A stretch of 22,147 nucleotides of DNA from DTU015 sp964406505 (GTDB lineage: Bacteria; Bacillota; Sulfobacillia; Fermentithermobacillales; Fermentithermobacillaceae), in assembly GCA_964406505.1 (NCBI GenBank), contig CAYORX010000025.1, positions 1 to 22,147 on the forward strand, in the 5' to 3' direction. The translations under genes were made by a program, and so were the position numbers. Under the pieces are notes generated by a model, which was given only the letters and a program-made list of their open reading frames with translations, had not been told where the DNA came from and did not search any database. Each line of letters opens with the position of its first letter. Position 1 is the first letter of the stretch. Shown here piece by piece: positions 14,421 to 22,147 of the stretch.

Positions 14421-15253
14421 AATTCATCCACCAGCTCATCCACTGTTAGTGCCCCAGAATCTATATTAATGCCTGCCAACCATAATTGACGGCTAAGTTT
14501 CCCAACGGGCGGAACATCAAGCCCTATTTGGGAAATATCTTCCGAACGACCAAATACCGCTTTGGGCGTTCCCTGCATCACAATTCGTCCGTGATTCATT
14601 ACTATAACCCGATCCGCGTAAATCGCCTCATCCATAAAATGAGTTATATGAATGATAGTGATACCCATTTCCCGGTTTAAAGTCTTTATAGTCTCCATTA
14701 CTTCCCTGCGACCCGCAGGATCAAGCATAGCCGTGGGTTCATCAAGAATTACACAGCTCGGCTGCATAGCTAATATCCCTGCTATTGCTACCCTTTGCTT
14801 TTGTCCACCGGACAGGTGATGCGGAGCATGGCGCCTAAATGTCTCCATGCCCACAGATCTAAGTGCATCACCAACCAACTTTTTAATATCATGGGGCATC
14901 ACTCCAAGGTTTTCAGGACCAAAAGCTACATCTTCTTCAACCACTGTAGCTACTAATTGGTTATCAGGATTTTGAAATACCATACCTGCGTGACGCCTGA
15001 TTTCCCAAGTGAATTCCGGTTTTTTGGTATTCATTCCAAATGTCCAAACATCGCCTTCGTCAGGCAATAAAAGTGCGTTTAAATGCTTAGCTAGGGTAGA
15101 TTTACCTGATCCGTTAGGCCCCAATACCACAACAAACTCTCCCGGATCTACCGCAAGTTCTACCCCGGCCAAGGCTGAAACTTCATGATGCTCATCTATT
15201 TTATATCTAAAAGATACATCTTTTACTCTTATGCCGCGGTTTTTATCTTCCAT
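14396..15253 (-). CDS. ecfA1: Energy-coupling factor ATPase EcfA1
   Basis: This encodes a 285-residue ABC ATPase and partner of EcfA2. Motifs are Walker A GPNGSGKST (45-53), Q94 followed by NPDNQ, signature LSGGQ (147-151), Walker B VILDEP (168-173) and switch histidine H205 in THF. The NPDNQ Q-loop distinguishes it from EcfA2. ATG at 15253 is preferred; a TTG at 15265 in frame sits too close to the AAAAGGG purine run to use it well. The gene begins 17 bp after rplQ and is part of the same transcription unit, the normal Firmicutes position. Confidence 0.94.
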   Translation of the reverse strand: MEDKNRGIRVKDVSFRYKIDEHHEVSALAGVELAVDPGEFVVVLGPNGSGKSTLAKHLNALLLPDEGDVWTFGMNTKKPEFTWEIRRHAGMVFQNPDNQLVATVVEEDVAFGPENLGVMPHDIKKLVGDALRSVGMETFRRHAPHHLSGGQKQRVAIAGILAMQPSCVILDEPTAMLDPAGRREVMETIKTLNREMGITIIHITHFMDEAIYADRVIVMNHGRIVMQGTPKAVFGRSEDISQIGLDVPPVGKLSRQLWLAGINIDSGALTVDELVDELCQLKSRI

Positions 15254-15270
15254 GCTTACATCCAACCCTT

Positions 15271-15621
15271 TTAATTCCCCGGCTGGATAAGTTCGATTAT
15301 AGCCATAGGGGCTCCATCGCCTCTTCTTTGACGCGTCTTTATGATTCTGGTATAACCTCCAGAACGATGGGCATACCGCGGTGCGATCGTTTCGAAGAGT
15401 TTAGTCACCACATCTTCGCTATTAATATAAGCCAAGGCTCTTCGACGCGCAGCAAGACTATCTTGCTTTGCAACCGAAATCATTTTTTCGCATATGGGCC
15501 GGGCTTCCTTGGCCTTTACGAGTGTGGTTTCTATCCTTTCATGCTCTAAAAGCGAAGTTACGAGCCCACGAAGAAGCGCTCTACGCTGCGCCATGGGCCT
15601 ATTAAATCGAGAGTAACCCAC
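15271..15621 (-). CDS. rplQ: 50S ribosomal protein L17
   Basis: This encodes a 116-residue large-subunit protein near the exit tunnel. Family marks are the N-terminal GYSRFNRPMAQRRALLRGL, HERIETTLVKAKEARP and the ending GGYTRIIKTRQRRGDGAPMA followed by an IIEL strand. It is slightly shorter than the usual 120 or so residues, with a shortened middle (around residues 55-75). The start is GTG at 15621 with GAGGGGG upstream. It lies 16 bp after rpoA, the standard order at the end of the alpha operon. Confidence 0.97.
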   Translation of the reverse strand: MGYSRFNRPMAQRRALLRGLVTSLLEHERIETTLVKAKEARPICEKMISVAKQDSLAARRRALAYINSEDVVTKLFETIAPRYAHRSGGYTRIIKTRQRRGDGAPMAIIELIQPGN

Positions 15622-15637
15622 TTCGATTCCCCCTCAC

Positions 15638-16597
15638 TCATTCATCTTCCAAGCGAAAAGCCAACCCAAATTCGGCCATTTTAGACTTAACTTCTGCAAG
15701 AGATTTTTTACCCATGTTTCTAACTTTAGATATCTCTGCCTCGGTCTTTTGTACAAGTTCACCTAAAGTATTAACTCCCGCGCGTTTTAGGCAGTTAAAC
15801 GCTCTCATTGAAAGTTCCAAATCTTCGATTGGCATTTCCATTAACTTGTCAAGTTCAGATTTTTCCTCAGGTTCTTCTTCTTCTTCTGCGTCTTCTTTGA
15901 TCCTTTCACCGAGATTCTTAAAAATCTCTAAATGATCGATCAATATTCCAGCTGCTATTTCAATAGATTCATCAGGCTTAACACTACCATCTGTCCACAC
16001 TTCCATAATCAGTTTATCGTAGTCAGTTCTTTGACCTACACGGGTATCTTCCACTTGAAAGTTAACCCTAGTGATGGGGGTAAATCTCGAATCCATTGCA
16101 ATAGTGCCTAACGCTTGGGCGGACATTTTTTCTTTGTTAACTTCAGCTGTAATATAGCCGCGCCCGTCCTCAACGGTCAGTTCCATGAACAAAGAACCAT
16201 CTTCATCAAGTTCTGCAATATATACATCTGGATTTACTATATCCACATCAGGATCGACTACAATATCCCTACCTGTAATAGTTCCTGGACCGGTTTTTTC
16301 AATTCGTGCTATCTTCATACCCGGATTATGCATTTTAAGCACCAATGATTTTAGGTTCAAAATCAATTCACTTACATCTTCCCTTACTCCGGGTATAACA
16401 GTGAATTCATGCAATACTCCATCTATCCGCACGCTGGTCACGGCCGCTCCGGGCAGCGACGACAAAAGTATGCGTCTAAGGGAATTACCGAGCGTGACGC
16501 CATATCCCTCTTCTAACGGTTCTACCACAAAACAACCATAGGTTTCATCAGGCGACATCTTTTCGCATTTTATTTTTGGTTCGATCAATCCGAACAC
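15638..16597 (-). CDS. rpoA: RNA polymerase alpha subunit
   Basis: This encodes a 319-residue alpha subunit. The N-terminal domain (1-230) dimerises and assembles beta and beta-prime, with LGNSLRRILLSSLPG at 36-50. The C-terminal domain (about 249-319) binds promoter UP elements and activators, with FNCLKRAGVNTLGEL (267-281) and VRNMGKKSLAEVK (292-304). The linker between them is strongly acidic (EDAEEEEEPEE, 235-245). The start is GTG at 16597 with a GGGGGG run about 9 bases upstream. It sits between rpsD and rplQ as expected. Confidence 0.98.
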   Translation of the reverse strand: MFGLIEPKIKCEKMSPDETYGCFVVEPLEEGYGVTLGNSLRRILLSSLPGAAVTSVRIDGVLHEFTVIPGVREDVSELILNLKSLVLKMHNPGMKIARIEKTGPGTITGRDIVVDPDVDIVNPDVYIAELDEDGSLFMELTVEDGRGYITAEVNKEKMSAQALGTIAMDSRFTPITRVNFQVEDTRVGQRTDYDKLIMEVWTDGSVKPDESIEIAAGILIDHLEIFKNLGERIKEDAEEEEEPEEKSELDKLMEMPIEDLELSMRAFNCLKRAGVNTLGELVQKTEAEISKVRNMGKKSLAEVKSKMAEFGLAFRLEDE

Positions 16598-16641
16598 CTT
16601 CTGAGCCCCCCTCTAATTGAACACAAATTACCCGGGGTGAA

Positions 16642-17262
16642 TTACTTAGAATACAGTTCAACGATCAAACGTTCATCAACTGGAGCATCCACTTCATCCC
16701 GTTCCGGTAACCTTAAAATAGTGCACTTAAAGTTTTGAGCATCCAATGACATCCAAGCAGGAGTAGTGTGACTTTCTAAATACTCCGCCATAGCCTTGAA
16801 TCTATCCAACCTTGCAGAACGCGGCCTGATAGATACTTCATCACCTTCATCTATCAGGTAAGACGCGATATCTACTTTTTGGCCATTTACAGCAACATGT
16901 CCGTGGTTTACCATCTGTCTAGCTTCGCTTCTTGAAACGGCAAACCCCGATCTGTAAACCACGTTATCAAGTCTTCTTTCAAGAAGTTGCATAAGGATAT
17001 CACCAGTAACTCCCCTAGACTTGATAGCTCTTGTAAAATAGTGACGGAATTGCTTTTCTCCTATACCGTAAAACCTTCTGGCTTTTTGCTTTTCGCGCAA
17101 CTGCAATCCATATTCACTTGGCCTTCTCATCCGTGTATGCATTCCAGGGGGTGATGACCGCTTTTCAAATGGACAGTTTGTAAAGCATTTTTCCCCTTTA
17201 AGGTATAACTTTTGACCTTCACGCCTGCATAATCTACAGACTGGCCCTGTGTATCTGCTCAT
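16642..17262 (-). CDS. rpsD: 30S ribosomal protein S4 (zinc-binding form)
   Basis: This encodes a 206-residue S4, a primary 16S rRNA binder that starts small-subunit assembly and can repress its own operon. Four cysteines (C9, C12, C26, C30) form the zinc site of the C+ type. The S4 RNA-binding domain follows from about residue 95 (LERRLDNVVYRSGFAVSR...) through VNHGHVAVNG. ATG at 17262 has GGGAGG upstream. It lies 12 bp after rpsK. In many Firmicutes rpsD is located elsewhere; here it remains in the alpha operon, as in many Clostridia. Confidence 0.97.
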   Translation of the reverse strand: MSRYTGPVCRLCRREGQKLYLKGEKCFTNCPFEKRSSPPGMHTRMRRPSEYGLQLREKQKARRFYGIGEKQFRHYFTRAIKSRGVTGDILMQLLERRLDNVVYRSGFAVSRSEARQMVNHGHVAVNGQKVDIASYLIDEGDEVSIRPRSARLDRFKAMAEYLESHTTPAWMSLDAQNFKCTILRLPERDEVDAPVDERLIVELYSK

Positions 17263-17274
17263 TGTTTGCCTCCC

Positions 17275-17673
17275 TCATACTCTGCGCCGCTTGGGCGGGC
17301 GACATCCATTATGCGGAACTGGAGTTACATCTTTTATATGAGTAACTTCTAAGCCCGCGGCTTGTAACGCACGTATTGCAGCTTCTCTACCTGCTCCAGG
17401 TCCTTTAACGCGCACTTCTACTTCCCGCATGCCCATGTCAACGGCTTGTTTGGCAGCATCTTCTGCTGCCGTCTGGGCTGCAAAAGGTGTGCTTTTGCGC
17501 GAACCTTTGAAACCCTGTTTGCCTGATGACGACCAAGACACGGATGCACCCTGTGTATCAGTTATACTTATAATTGTGTTGTTAAAAGTTGATCTTATAT
17601 GAGCTATCCCCTTTTCAACGACACGCCTATCTCTTCTTCGCCTTCTTGGCGCTCTTTGCTTTCTTCTAGCCAA
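17275..17673 (-). CDS. rpsK: 30S ribosomal protein S11
   Basis: This encodes a 132-residue platform protein of the small subunit. The arginine-rich N-terminus is followed by GIAHIRSTFNNTIISITD, GSRKSTPFAAQ, VKGPGAGREAAIRALQAAGL and the ending TPVPHNGCRPPKRRRV. The start is TTG at 17673; GGGGAGGG lies 11 bases upstream and residues 2 onward align with the normal MARRK-type beginning. It is placed between rpsM and rpsD as usual. Confidence 0.97.
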   Translation of the reverse strand: MARRKQRAPRRRRRDRRVVEKGIAHIRSTFNNTIISITDTQGASVSWSSSGKQGFKGSRKSTPFAAQTAAEDAAKQAVDMGMREVEVRVKGPGAGREAAIRALQAAGLEVTHIKDVTPVPHNGCRPPKRRRV

Positions 17674-17695
17674 CGATTATCTGCCCTCCCCAAAC

Positions 17696-18067
17696 TTACC
17701 TACTTCGCCTAATTCCTATCGTTTTCTTAGGGCCTTTTCTGGTACGGGCATTTGTTTGGGTTCTTTGCCCACGGACAGGCAAACCTCTTCTATGACGAAG
17801 CCCTCTATAAGTCCCTAGATCAATAAGCCGTTTTATATTCATCTGCACTTCAGCCCTGAGATCGCCCTCAACTTTGTAGTTGTTATCGATAAATTCTCTT
17901 ATCCTAGCGACTTCTTCCTCAGTAAGATCCCGCACCCTAGTATTAGGGCTCACTCCGGTGCCTTTGAGTATATCCCTCGCTCGCGTTCGCCCAATACCAA
18001 AAATGTGGGGAAGCGCAGCTACTAATCTTTTATCTCTGGGTAAATCAACCCCTGCTATACGCGCCAA
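17696..18067 (-). CDS. rpsM: 30S ribosomal protein S13
   Basis: This encodes a 123-residue head protein that contacts the P-site tRNA and the intersubunit bridge. It opens with ARIAGVDLPRDKRL, has the GIGRTRA helix-hairpin motif and ends with GLPVRGQRTQTNARTRKGP and KKTIGIRRSR. The start is TTG at 18067, and an in-frame stop directly upstream (TAA) rules out any longer form. GGGGGTG precedes it at suitable spacing. It begins 16 bp after rpmJ. Confidence 0.97.
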   Translation of the reverse strand: MARIAGVDLPRDKRLVAALPHIFGIGRTRARDILKGTGVSPNTRVRDLTEEEVARIREFIDNNYKVEGDLRAEVQMNIKRLIDLGTYRGLRHRRGLPVRGQRTQTNARTRKGPKKTIGIRRSR

Positions 18068-18083
18068 TTATATTCACCCCCAG

Positions 18084-18197
18084 TTAACCCTGCCTTTGTT
18101 TGTGCTTTGGGTTAGAGCAAACTACCATAACTCTACCGTGCCTTCTAATGATACGGCACTTTTCACATATCTTTTTCACAGAAGGCCTAACTTTCAT
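18084..18197 (-). CDS. rpmJ: 50S ribosomal protein L36
   Basis: This is a 37-residue protein read directly from the sequence between infA and rpsM. It begins MKVRPSVKKICEKCRIIRR and ends with NPKHKQRQG. The zinc ribbon ligands C11, C14, C27 and H32 are all present, so it is the zinc-bound form. ATG at 18197 has a GGGGG run upstream. Position between infA and rpsM is the universal order in Firmicutes. Confidence 0.95.
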   Translation of the reverse strand: MKVRPSVKKICEKCRIIRRHGRVMVVCSNPKHKQRQG

Positions 18198-18234
18198 ATA
18201 AAAACCCCCTTCGTAAGGAAGAGAATATTTGTCC

Positions 18235-18453
18235 CTATCTGAGGCGACGAACGATCCTGCCGCGGGTCAAGTCGTACGGACTAAGCTCAACAAGTACTCT
18301 ATCCCCGGCTAGAATTTTGATAAAGTTAATTCGCATTTTACCGGAAATATGTGCAAGCACTTGATGCCCTCCCTCAACTTCTACCCGAAACATGGCATTG
18401 GGAAGTGGCTCTGTTACCCTGCCTTCAACCTCAATGCTGTCTTGCTTCGGCAT
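18235..18453 (-). CDS. infA: Translation initiation factor IF-1
   Basis: This encodes a 72-residue OB-fold protein that binds the ribosomal A site during initiation. Recognisable parts are IEVEGRVTEPLPNAMFRVE, GHQVLAHISGKMR, and the ending VELSPYDLTRGRIVRRLR. The open frame reaches back to 18576 and into map, but ATG at 18453 is chosen. AGGAGG lies just upstream, and 72 residues equals the family length. It begins 46 bp after map. The KOW-domain gene found between map and infA in Bacillus and many Clostridia is absent. Confidence 0.97.
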   Translation of the reverse strand: MPKQDSIEVEGRVTEPLPNAMFRVEVEGGHQVLAHISGKMRINFIKILAGDRVLVELSPYDLTRGRIVRRLR

Positions 18454-18499
18454 ATTATTCCTCCTCGTTATAAGAAAAGTGTATCCACATATTACCAAT

Positions 18500-19243
18500 C
18501 TATACCACGGTGAGGCAAATTGGTCCTTTTTCGGTAATCGCAACCGTGTGTTCAAAATGAGCCGACCACGAACCATCGCGAGTCACAACCTGCATGTCAG
18601 GAAATGAGATCACGTCCGAGCCCCCGGCGTTAACCATCGGTTCAATAGCTATAACCATACCTTTCCTGAGCAACGGTCCTGTACCCGGTCTTCCGTAGTT
18701 CGGCACCGTCGGACTTTCGTGCATTGCCCTGCCTACACCATGTCCTGCGTAATCCCTTACAACGCTAAATTTGTGTTTTTTTACATACGATTCGATTGCG
18801 TGACCTATGTCGCCAAGGCGATTGCCTATAATAGCTTGAGCTATACCCTTATTTAAAGATTCTTTTGTAACTTCAATCAGACTCATAGCGTGGGAAGAAA
18901 CCTCCCCGACAGGGAAAGTTGCCGCGTTATCCCCCACGAAACCTCCAAAAGTAGCACCTACATCAATGGCGATGATATCGCCTTCCTCCAAAATTGTATC
19001 TCCTGGAATTCCGTGTACTACCATTTCATTTTTAGAAGCACAGATAGTCGCCGGAAAACCATAAAGCCCTTTAAAAGTAGGTAAAGCACCTTGTCTTCTT
19101 ATATATTCCTCGGCTGCACGATCAAGCTCAAGTGTTTTAATACCGGGTTTAACCATTTCGCCAAGCATTAATAAACACCCTTGCGCAATTTCACCGGCCT
19201 TAGCCATAATAGCTAGTTCTTCATCAGTTTTTAAAATAATCAT
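18500..19243 (-). CDS. map: Type I methionine aminopeptidase
   Basis: This encodes a 247-residue enzyme that removes the initiator methionine from nascent proteins. The five metal ligands are visible: D94, D105, H168, E201 and E231. H77 in VVHG is the conserved substrate-side histidine. Length fits the short type Ia form with no N-terminal extension. ATG at 19243 overlaps the adk stop in an ATGA arrangement, so translation is coupled. It lies in the usual secY-adk-map order. Confidence 0.97.
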   Translation of the reverse strand: MIILKTDEELAIMAKAGEIAQGCLLMLGEMVKPGIKTLELDRAAEEYIRRQGALPTFKGLYGFPATICASKNEMVVHGIPGDTILEEGDIIAIDVGATFGGFVGDNAATFPVGEVSSHAMSLIEVTKESLNKGIAQAIIGNRLGDIGHAIESYVKKHKFSVVRDYAGHGVGRAMHESPTVPNYGRPGTGPLLRKGMVIAIEPMVNAGGSDVISFPDMQVVTRDGSWSAHFEHTVAITEKGPICLTVV

Positions 19244-19911
19244 AAAGTGTTCTTTCCCAACATATCTCTTTCATTAAGAGATTCAATGATTCTTCCAAAC
19301 ACGGTATCAACATCACCGCAACCATCTATAGATACCACAATTCCGCAACGATTGTAATACCCAAACAAAGGTTCAGTCGCTTCTCGATAGATCTTAAGGC
19401 GCTGCCTGATGATATTAGGTTCATCATCCTGACGCACTGTTAAAGCCTCGCCACAAAAATCACATTTGCCTTCTTGCTTAGGCGGCTCAAGTTTAATATT
19501 ATAAGGCTTTCCGCATCCTGAACAAACCCTTCTCGTTCCCGATCTTTCTATAAGTTCTTCTACAGGAACTTCTAAATTAATCACAAGATCAAGTTGTTCA
19601 TCTTTTTGACCCAGTATCTTATCTAGAGCCTCGGCTTGAGCTATATTTCTAGGAAAACCATCTAAAACAAAACCTTTTAAGGCTTTAGGTAAAACCAATT
19701 GTTTTTCGATAACCCGAGTAGTTACATCATCAGGTACAAGTTCGCCTTTGACCATTATACCCTCAACAAGCCGCCCAAGTTCCGTACCCGCTTTTACCTC
19801 TTTTCTAAATATATCACCCGGTGCTATATGCATAAGACCAAACTTTTCAGCAACCATCTTCGCCTGTGTGCCCTTGCCTGCACCAGGCGGGCCTAAAAAT
19901 AGAAGTTTCAC
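19240..19911 (-). CDS. adk: Adenylate kinase
   Basis: This encodes a 223-residue enzyme that converts ATP and AMP to two ADP. The P-loop is GPPGAGKGT (7-15). AMP-binding residues are in GDIFR (32-36) and LDGFPRN (83-89). The long lid has four cysteines (C130, C133, C150, C153), a structural zinc site common in Gram-positive bacteria. The start is GTG at 19911 with GAGGAG upstream, 10 bp after secY. Confidence 0.97.
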   Translation of the reverse strand: MKLLFLGPPGAGKGTQAKMVAEKFGLMHIAPGDIFRKEVKAGTELGRLVEGIMVKGELVPDDVTTRVIEKQLVLPKALKGFVLDGFPRNIAQAEALDKILGQKDEQLDLVINLEVPVEELIERSGTRRVCSGCGKPYNIKLEPPKQEGKCDFCGEALTVRQDDEPNIIRQRLKIYREATEPLFGYYNRCGIVVSIDGCGDVDTVFGRIIESLNERDMLGKNTL

Positions 19912-19921
19912 TTAAATCTCC

Positions 19922-21184
19922 TCACTTTAGGAAGCCCTCATAATTACGCATGACAAGTTGAGCCTCAATCTGTTTCATGGTTTCAAGCGCTACACCAACC
20001 ACAATCAGCATAGCGGTACCGCCTAAGGCCTGAAAACCTGGTAAGCCCGTAATCTGTATTACAAAGTTAGGCAAAACAGCGATCAAGGCTAAAAAGAGTG
20101 CACCTACAAAGGTAATCTTATTTACTATTTTTGTAAGCATGTCAGCAGTAGGTCTGCCTGGGCGAATACCTGGTATAAATCCCCCATATCGTCTCATATT
20201 ATCTGCCACATCAAATGGATTGAACACCATAGACGTATAAAAGAAAGTAAAACCGAATATAAGCAAGGCATATATCGCAGTATACCAGGGCTGTCTATAG
20301 TCAAAAAACGTCTCTAAGCGACGCGCCCACCCAGCTTGAATAAACGAAGCGATAGTCGCCGGGAAAGCTAGCAAAGAAGAAGCAAAAATGACAGGGATCA
20401 CGCCGGCTTGATTTATTCTCATCGGTATGTGAGTTGAATAGCCCCCCATCATTTTACGCCCTACCACTCTTTTTGAATACTGCACCGGTATACGCCTTTC
20501 ACCTTCTGTTACCCAGATGACCAAAGCTAAAGTAATCAAAGTAATAGCTAGTAAAGCTACAACGTTGTACCATTTGGTTTGGCCTAATTTAAGCAACATG
20601 TACAAACTAGCTAGCTCTCGCGGCATACCCGATACTATGCCCCCAAATATAAACAAAGAAATACCGTTCCCGATACCTTTTTCAGTTATAAGTTCGCCGA
20701 GCCACATTAAAAATGCAGTTCCGGCGGTAAGACTTAGCACAGCTTCGGCAACTACCCACGGTGAAGTTGATACAAGCGCTCCCTGGGCACGAATACCTAA
20801 GGTCATACCAGTCGCTTGTATTGCTCCAAGAATTACCGTTCCATATCGCGTATAGTCTTGTAATTTTTCTCTTCCATCATCGTCCTTAGACATTTCTTCC
20901 CACTTTGGTATGATCATCGTAAGAAGTTGCATAATAATGGAACTATTAATATATGGATAAATACTCATGGCGAACACTGAGTAATTCCTTAATGCCCCGC
21001 CCGAAAAAAGATCCATGAAAGCAAATAAGGTCCCTTCTTTAAACAAATCAGCTATCACTTCAGGAATAATCCCCGGTACAGGTACAGCGACACCTGCCCT
21101 AAATACAATTAGCATAGCTACTGTATAAATTATTCGCTTCCGAAGATCAGGAACGCGCCAAGCGGTCCTAAACGTAGAAACCAT
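19922..21184 (-). CDS. secY: Protein translocase subunit SecY
   Basis: This encodes a 420-residue, ten-segment channel of the Sec translocon. Recognisable parts are the N-terminal RVPDLRKRIIYTVAMLIVFR, the plug-region stretch FSGGALRNYSVFAMSIYPYI, the cytoplasmic loop QYSKRVVGRKMMGG (235-248) with conserved basic residues, and RRYGGFIPGIRPGRPT, the ribosome- and SecA-contacting loop. ATG at 21184 follows the rplO stop with no gap; the ribosome binding site GAGGTG lies inside the end of rplO. Confidence 0.98.
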   Translation of the reverse strand: MVSTFRTAWRVPDLRKRIIYTVAMLIVFRAGVAVPVPGIIPEVIADLFKEGTLFAFMDLFSGGALRNYSVFAMSIYPYINSSIIMQLLTMIIPKWEEMSKDDDGREKLQDYTRYGTVILGAIQATGMTLGIRAQGALVSTSPWVVAEAVLSLTAGTAFLMWLGELITEKGIGNGISLFIFGGIVSGMPRELASLYMLLKLGQTKWYNVVALLAITLITLALVIWVTEGERRIPVQYSKRVVGRKMMGGYSTHIPMRINQAGVIPVIFASSLLAFPATIASFIQAGWARRLETFFDYRQPWYTAIYALLIFGFTFFYTSMVFNPFDVADNMRRYGGFIPGIRPGRPTADMLTKIVNKITFVGALFLALIAVLPNFVIQITGLPGFQALGGTAMLIVVGVALETMKQIEAQLVMRNYEGFLK

Positions 21185-21628
21185 TTATATCACCTCGGCT
21201 TTGCCGCCGGCGGCTTCGATTTTCTGTTTCGCACTACGAGAAAAAGCATGTGCTTTAACAGTAAGAGCCTTATGGATTTCACCCTCGCCGAGAATTTTAA
21301 TGTCTTGTGAGTTTGTTCTGACCAACCTAGCTTCTTTCAATTCTTTTGGGCCTACATCACTACCCGATTCAAACATGTCTAGCTGGCTCACATTTACGAC
21401 GTCATAAACAGTTCCAAATATATTTGTAAACCCGCGTTTTGGAATACGCCTAATAAGTCTCGTTTGTCCGCCTTCAAAACCTGGCGGTATGTTACCACCA
21501 GATCTTGATTTCTGACCTTTTTGCCCTCTACCCGAAGTCTTGCCAAACCCAGAGCCAAGCCCTTGGCCCTTCCTTCTAGGTTTTTTCACAGAACCGGGAA
21601 TCGGTGATAAAACCTCATGCAAATCCAT
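21185..21628 (-). CDS. rplO: 50S ribosomal protein L15
   Basis: This encodes a 147-residue late-assembling large-subunit protein. Family marks are MDLHEVLSPIPGSVKKPRR, GSGFGKTSGRGQKGQKSRSGG and GFEGGQTRLIRRIPKRGF. The C-terminal half (about 75-147) has the normal L18e/L15 fold pattern ending in AFSRSAKQKIEAAGG. ATG at 21628 has GGAGGG 8 bases upstream, within the end of rpsE. The genes overlap by 14 bp, and no rpmD lies between them. Confidence 0.97.
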   Translation of the reverse strand: MDLHEVLSPIPGSVKKPRRKGQGLGSGFGKTSGRGQKGQKSRSGGNIPPGFEGGQTRLIRRIPKRGFTNIFGTVYDVVNVSQLDMFESGSDVGPKELKEARLVRTNSQDIKILGEGEIHKALTVKAHAFSRSAKQKIEAAGGKAEVI

Positions 21629-22147
21629 TGGGTGTTCCCTCCGCTTCTCCGCCTATTTCCTTCCTACCTGCTAGGCCGCGTATCTCGGCAATCTCACGAG
21701 CGCTACGAAGACTTTTAAGGGCTTCCATCGTCGCATGTACAACATTGTAGGGATTGGAAGAACCTAACGATTTTGCTAAGACATCTTGAATTCCCCCAAG
21801 TTCCATGATTGGGCGCACTCCTCGTCCGGCAATTACTCCTGTACCAGGCGATGCAGGACGCAAAAGAACCCGGCCCGCACCGAAACGTCCTATCACCTCA
21901 TGTGGGATAGTAGCTTCGTTCATCGGCACTTCAATCACATTTTTCTTAGCTTCGTCAACACCTTTTCTTATGGCATCGGTTAAGTCCTGCGCCTTACCCA
22001 ATCCAGCCCCAACCTTACCTTTTCCATTACCAACCACTACAAGAGCCCTAAAAGTCCGCCTACGTCCACCTTTGACTGTCTTGGACACTGGGCCAAAAGT
22101 GACTACCTGATCTTTGAATTCTTCTTCGACTCGTTCCCTCCGGCCGC
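21615..22147 (-). CDS. rpsE: 30S ribosomal protein S5, 5' end beyond window
   Basis: This is S5, involved in decoding accuracy. The gene continues past the window edge: in-frame codons run back from 22088 to 22147 and encode RRERVEEEFKDQVVTFGP, the normal S5 N-terminal region, so the internal GTG at 22088 is not the start. At least 176 residues are visible. Family marks are VVGNGKGKVGAGLGKAQ, IPHEVIGRFGAGRVLLRPA and GTGVIAGRGVR. The C-terminus is about ten residues longer than Bacillus S5 and ends in a GEAEGTPNGFA tail. That tail overlaps the start of rplO. Confidence 0.96.
   Translation of the reverse strand, partial: GRRERVEEEFKDQVVTFGPVSKTVKGGRRRTFRALVVVGNGKGKVGAGLGKAQDLTDAIRKGVDEAKKNVIEVPMNEATIPHEVIGRFGAGRVLLRPASPGTGVIAGRGVRPIMELGGIQDVLAKSLGSSNPYNVVHATMEALKSLRSAREIAEIRGLAGRKEIGGEAEGTPNGFA

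Noticed and set aside
18454..18576. N-terminal extension of IF-1 overlapping map
   Set aside because: The family length is 72 residues and AGGAGG sits just before the internal ATG at 18453.

Overview
The window looks like chromosome of a spore-forming, low- to mid-GC Firmicute of the Clostridia type. The gene order secY-adk-map-infA-rpmJ-rpsM-rpsK-rpsD-rpoA-rplQ-ecfA1-ecfA2-ecfT-truA-rplM-rpsI-cwlD is the Firmicutes arrangement. S4 is the zinc-cysteine form, adenylate kinase has a four-cysteine lid, and the germination amidase gene cwlD implies endospores. Every recognised gene lies on the minus strand, so transcription runs from high to low coordinates.

Region 1 (about 22147 to 11046) is the end of the S10/spc/alpha ribosomal-protein supercluster. 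It holds rpsE (cut by the window edge), rplO, secY, adk, map, infA, rpmJ, rpsM, rpsK, rpsD, rpoA, rplQ, the shared energy-coupling module ecfA1-ecfA2-ecfT, truA, rplM and rpsI. Genes are packed with short gaps or overlaps, and starts are often GTG or TTG. rpmD (L30) is missing from its usual place between rpsE and rplO, and those two genes overlap instead. A good sigma-A type promoter sits between truA and rplM, and a strong 13-bp hairpin terminator follows rpsI. cwlD (10695 to 9979) is a single gene between this block and the next region.

Region 2 (9698 to 477) is an accessory catabolic or transport-like cluster. It begins with an N-acyl-D-amino-acid deacylase family amidohydrolase. Four tightly spaced membrane-protein genes follow: a DUF6754-like protein, a six-segment protein, an alpha/beta protein anchored at both ends, and a second six-segment protein. 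Then come a second, paralogous D-aminoacylase, a HutC-type GntR regulator, an AtuA-like (DUF1446) protein and its usual small partner DUF4387. Candidate promoters lie upstream of the first deacylase, gntR and the AtuA-like gene. The gntR promoter overlaps a tandem GntR-like operator. The most interesting object is the four-gene membrane module between two deacylases. Its composition (two six-segment proteins plus two membrane-flanked alpha/beta proteins that resemble each other) suggests one membrane complex, perhaps for uptake or surface handling of N-acylated D-amino acids or peptides. That function is inference.

Region 3 (1 to 476) has no intact gene. It contains protein-like fragments in shifting frames that look like a decayed gene at the downstream end of the cluster, plus an 18-bp perfect palindrome.
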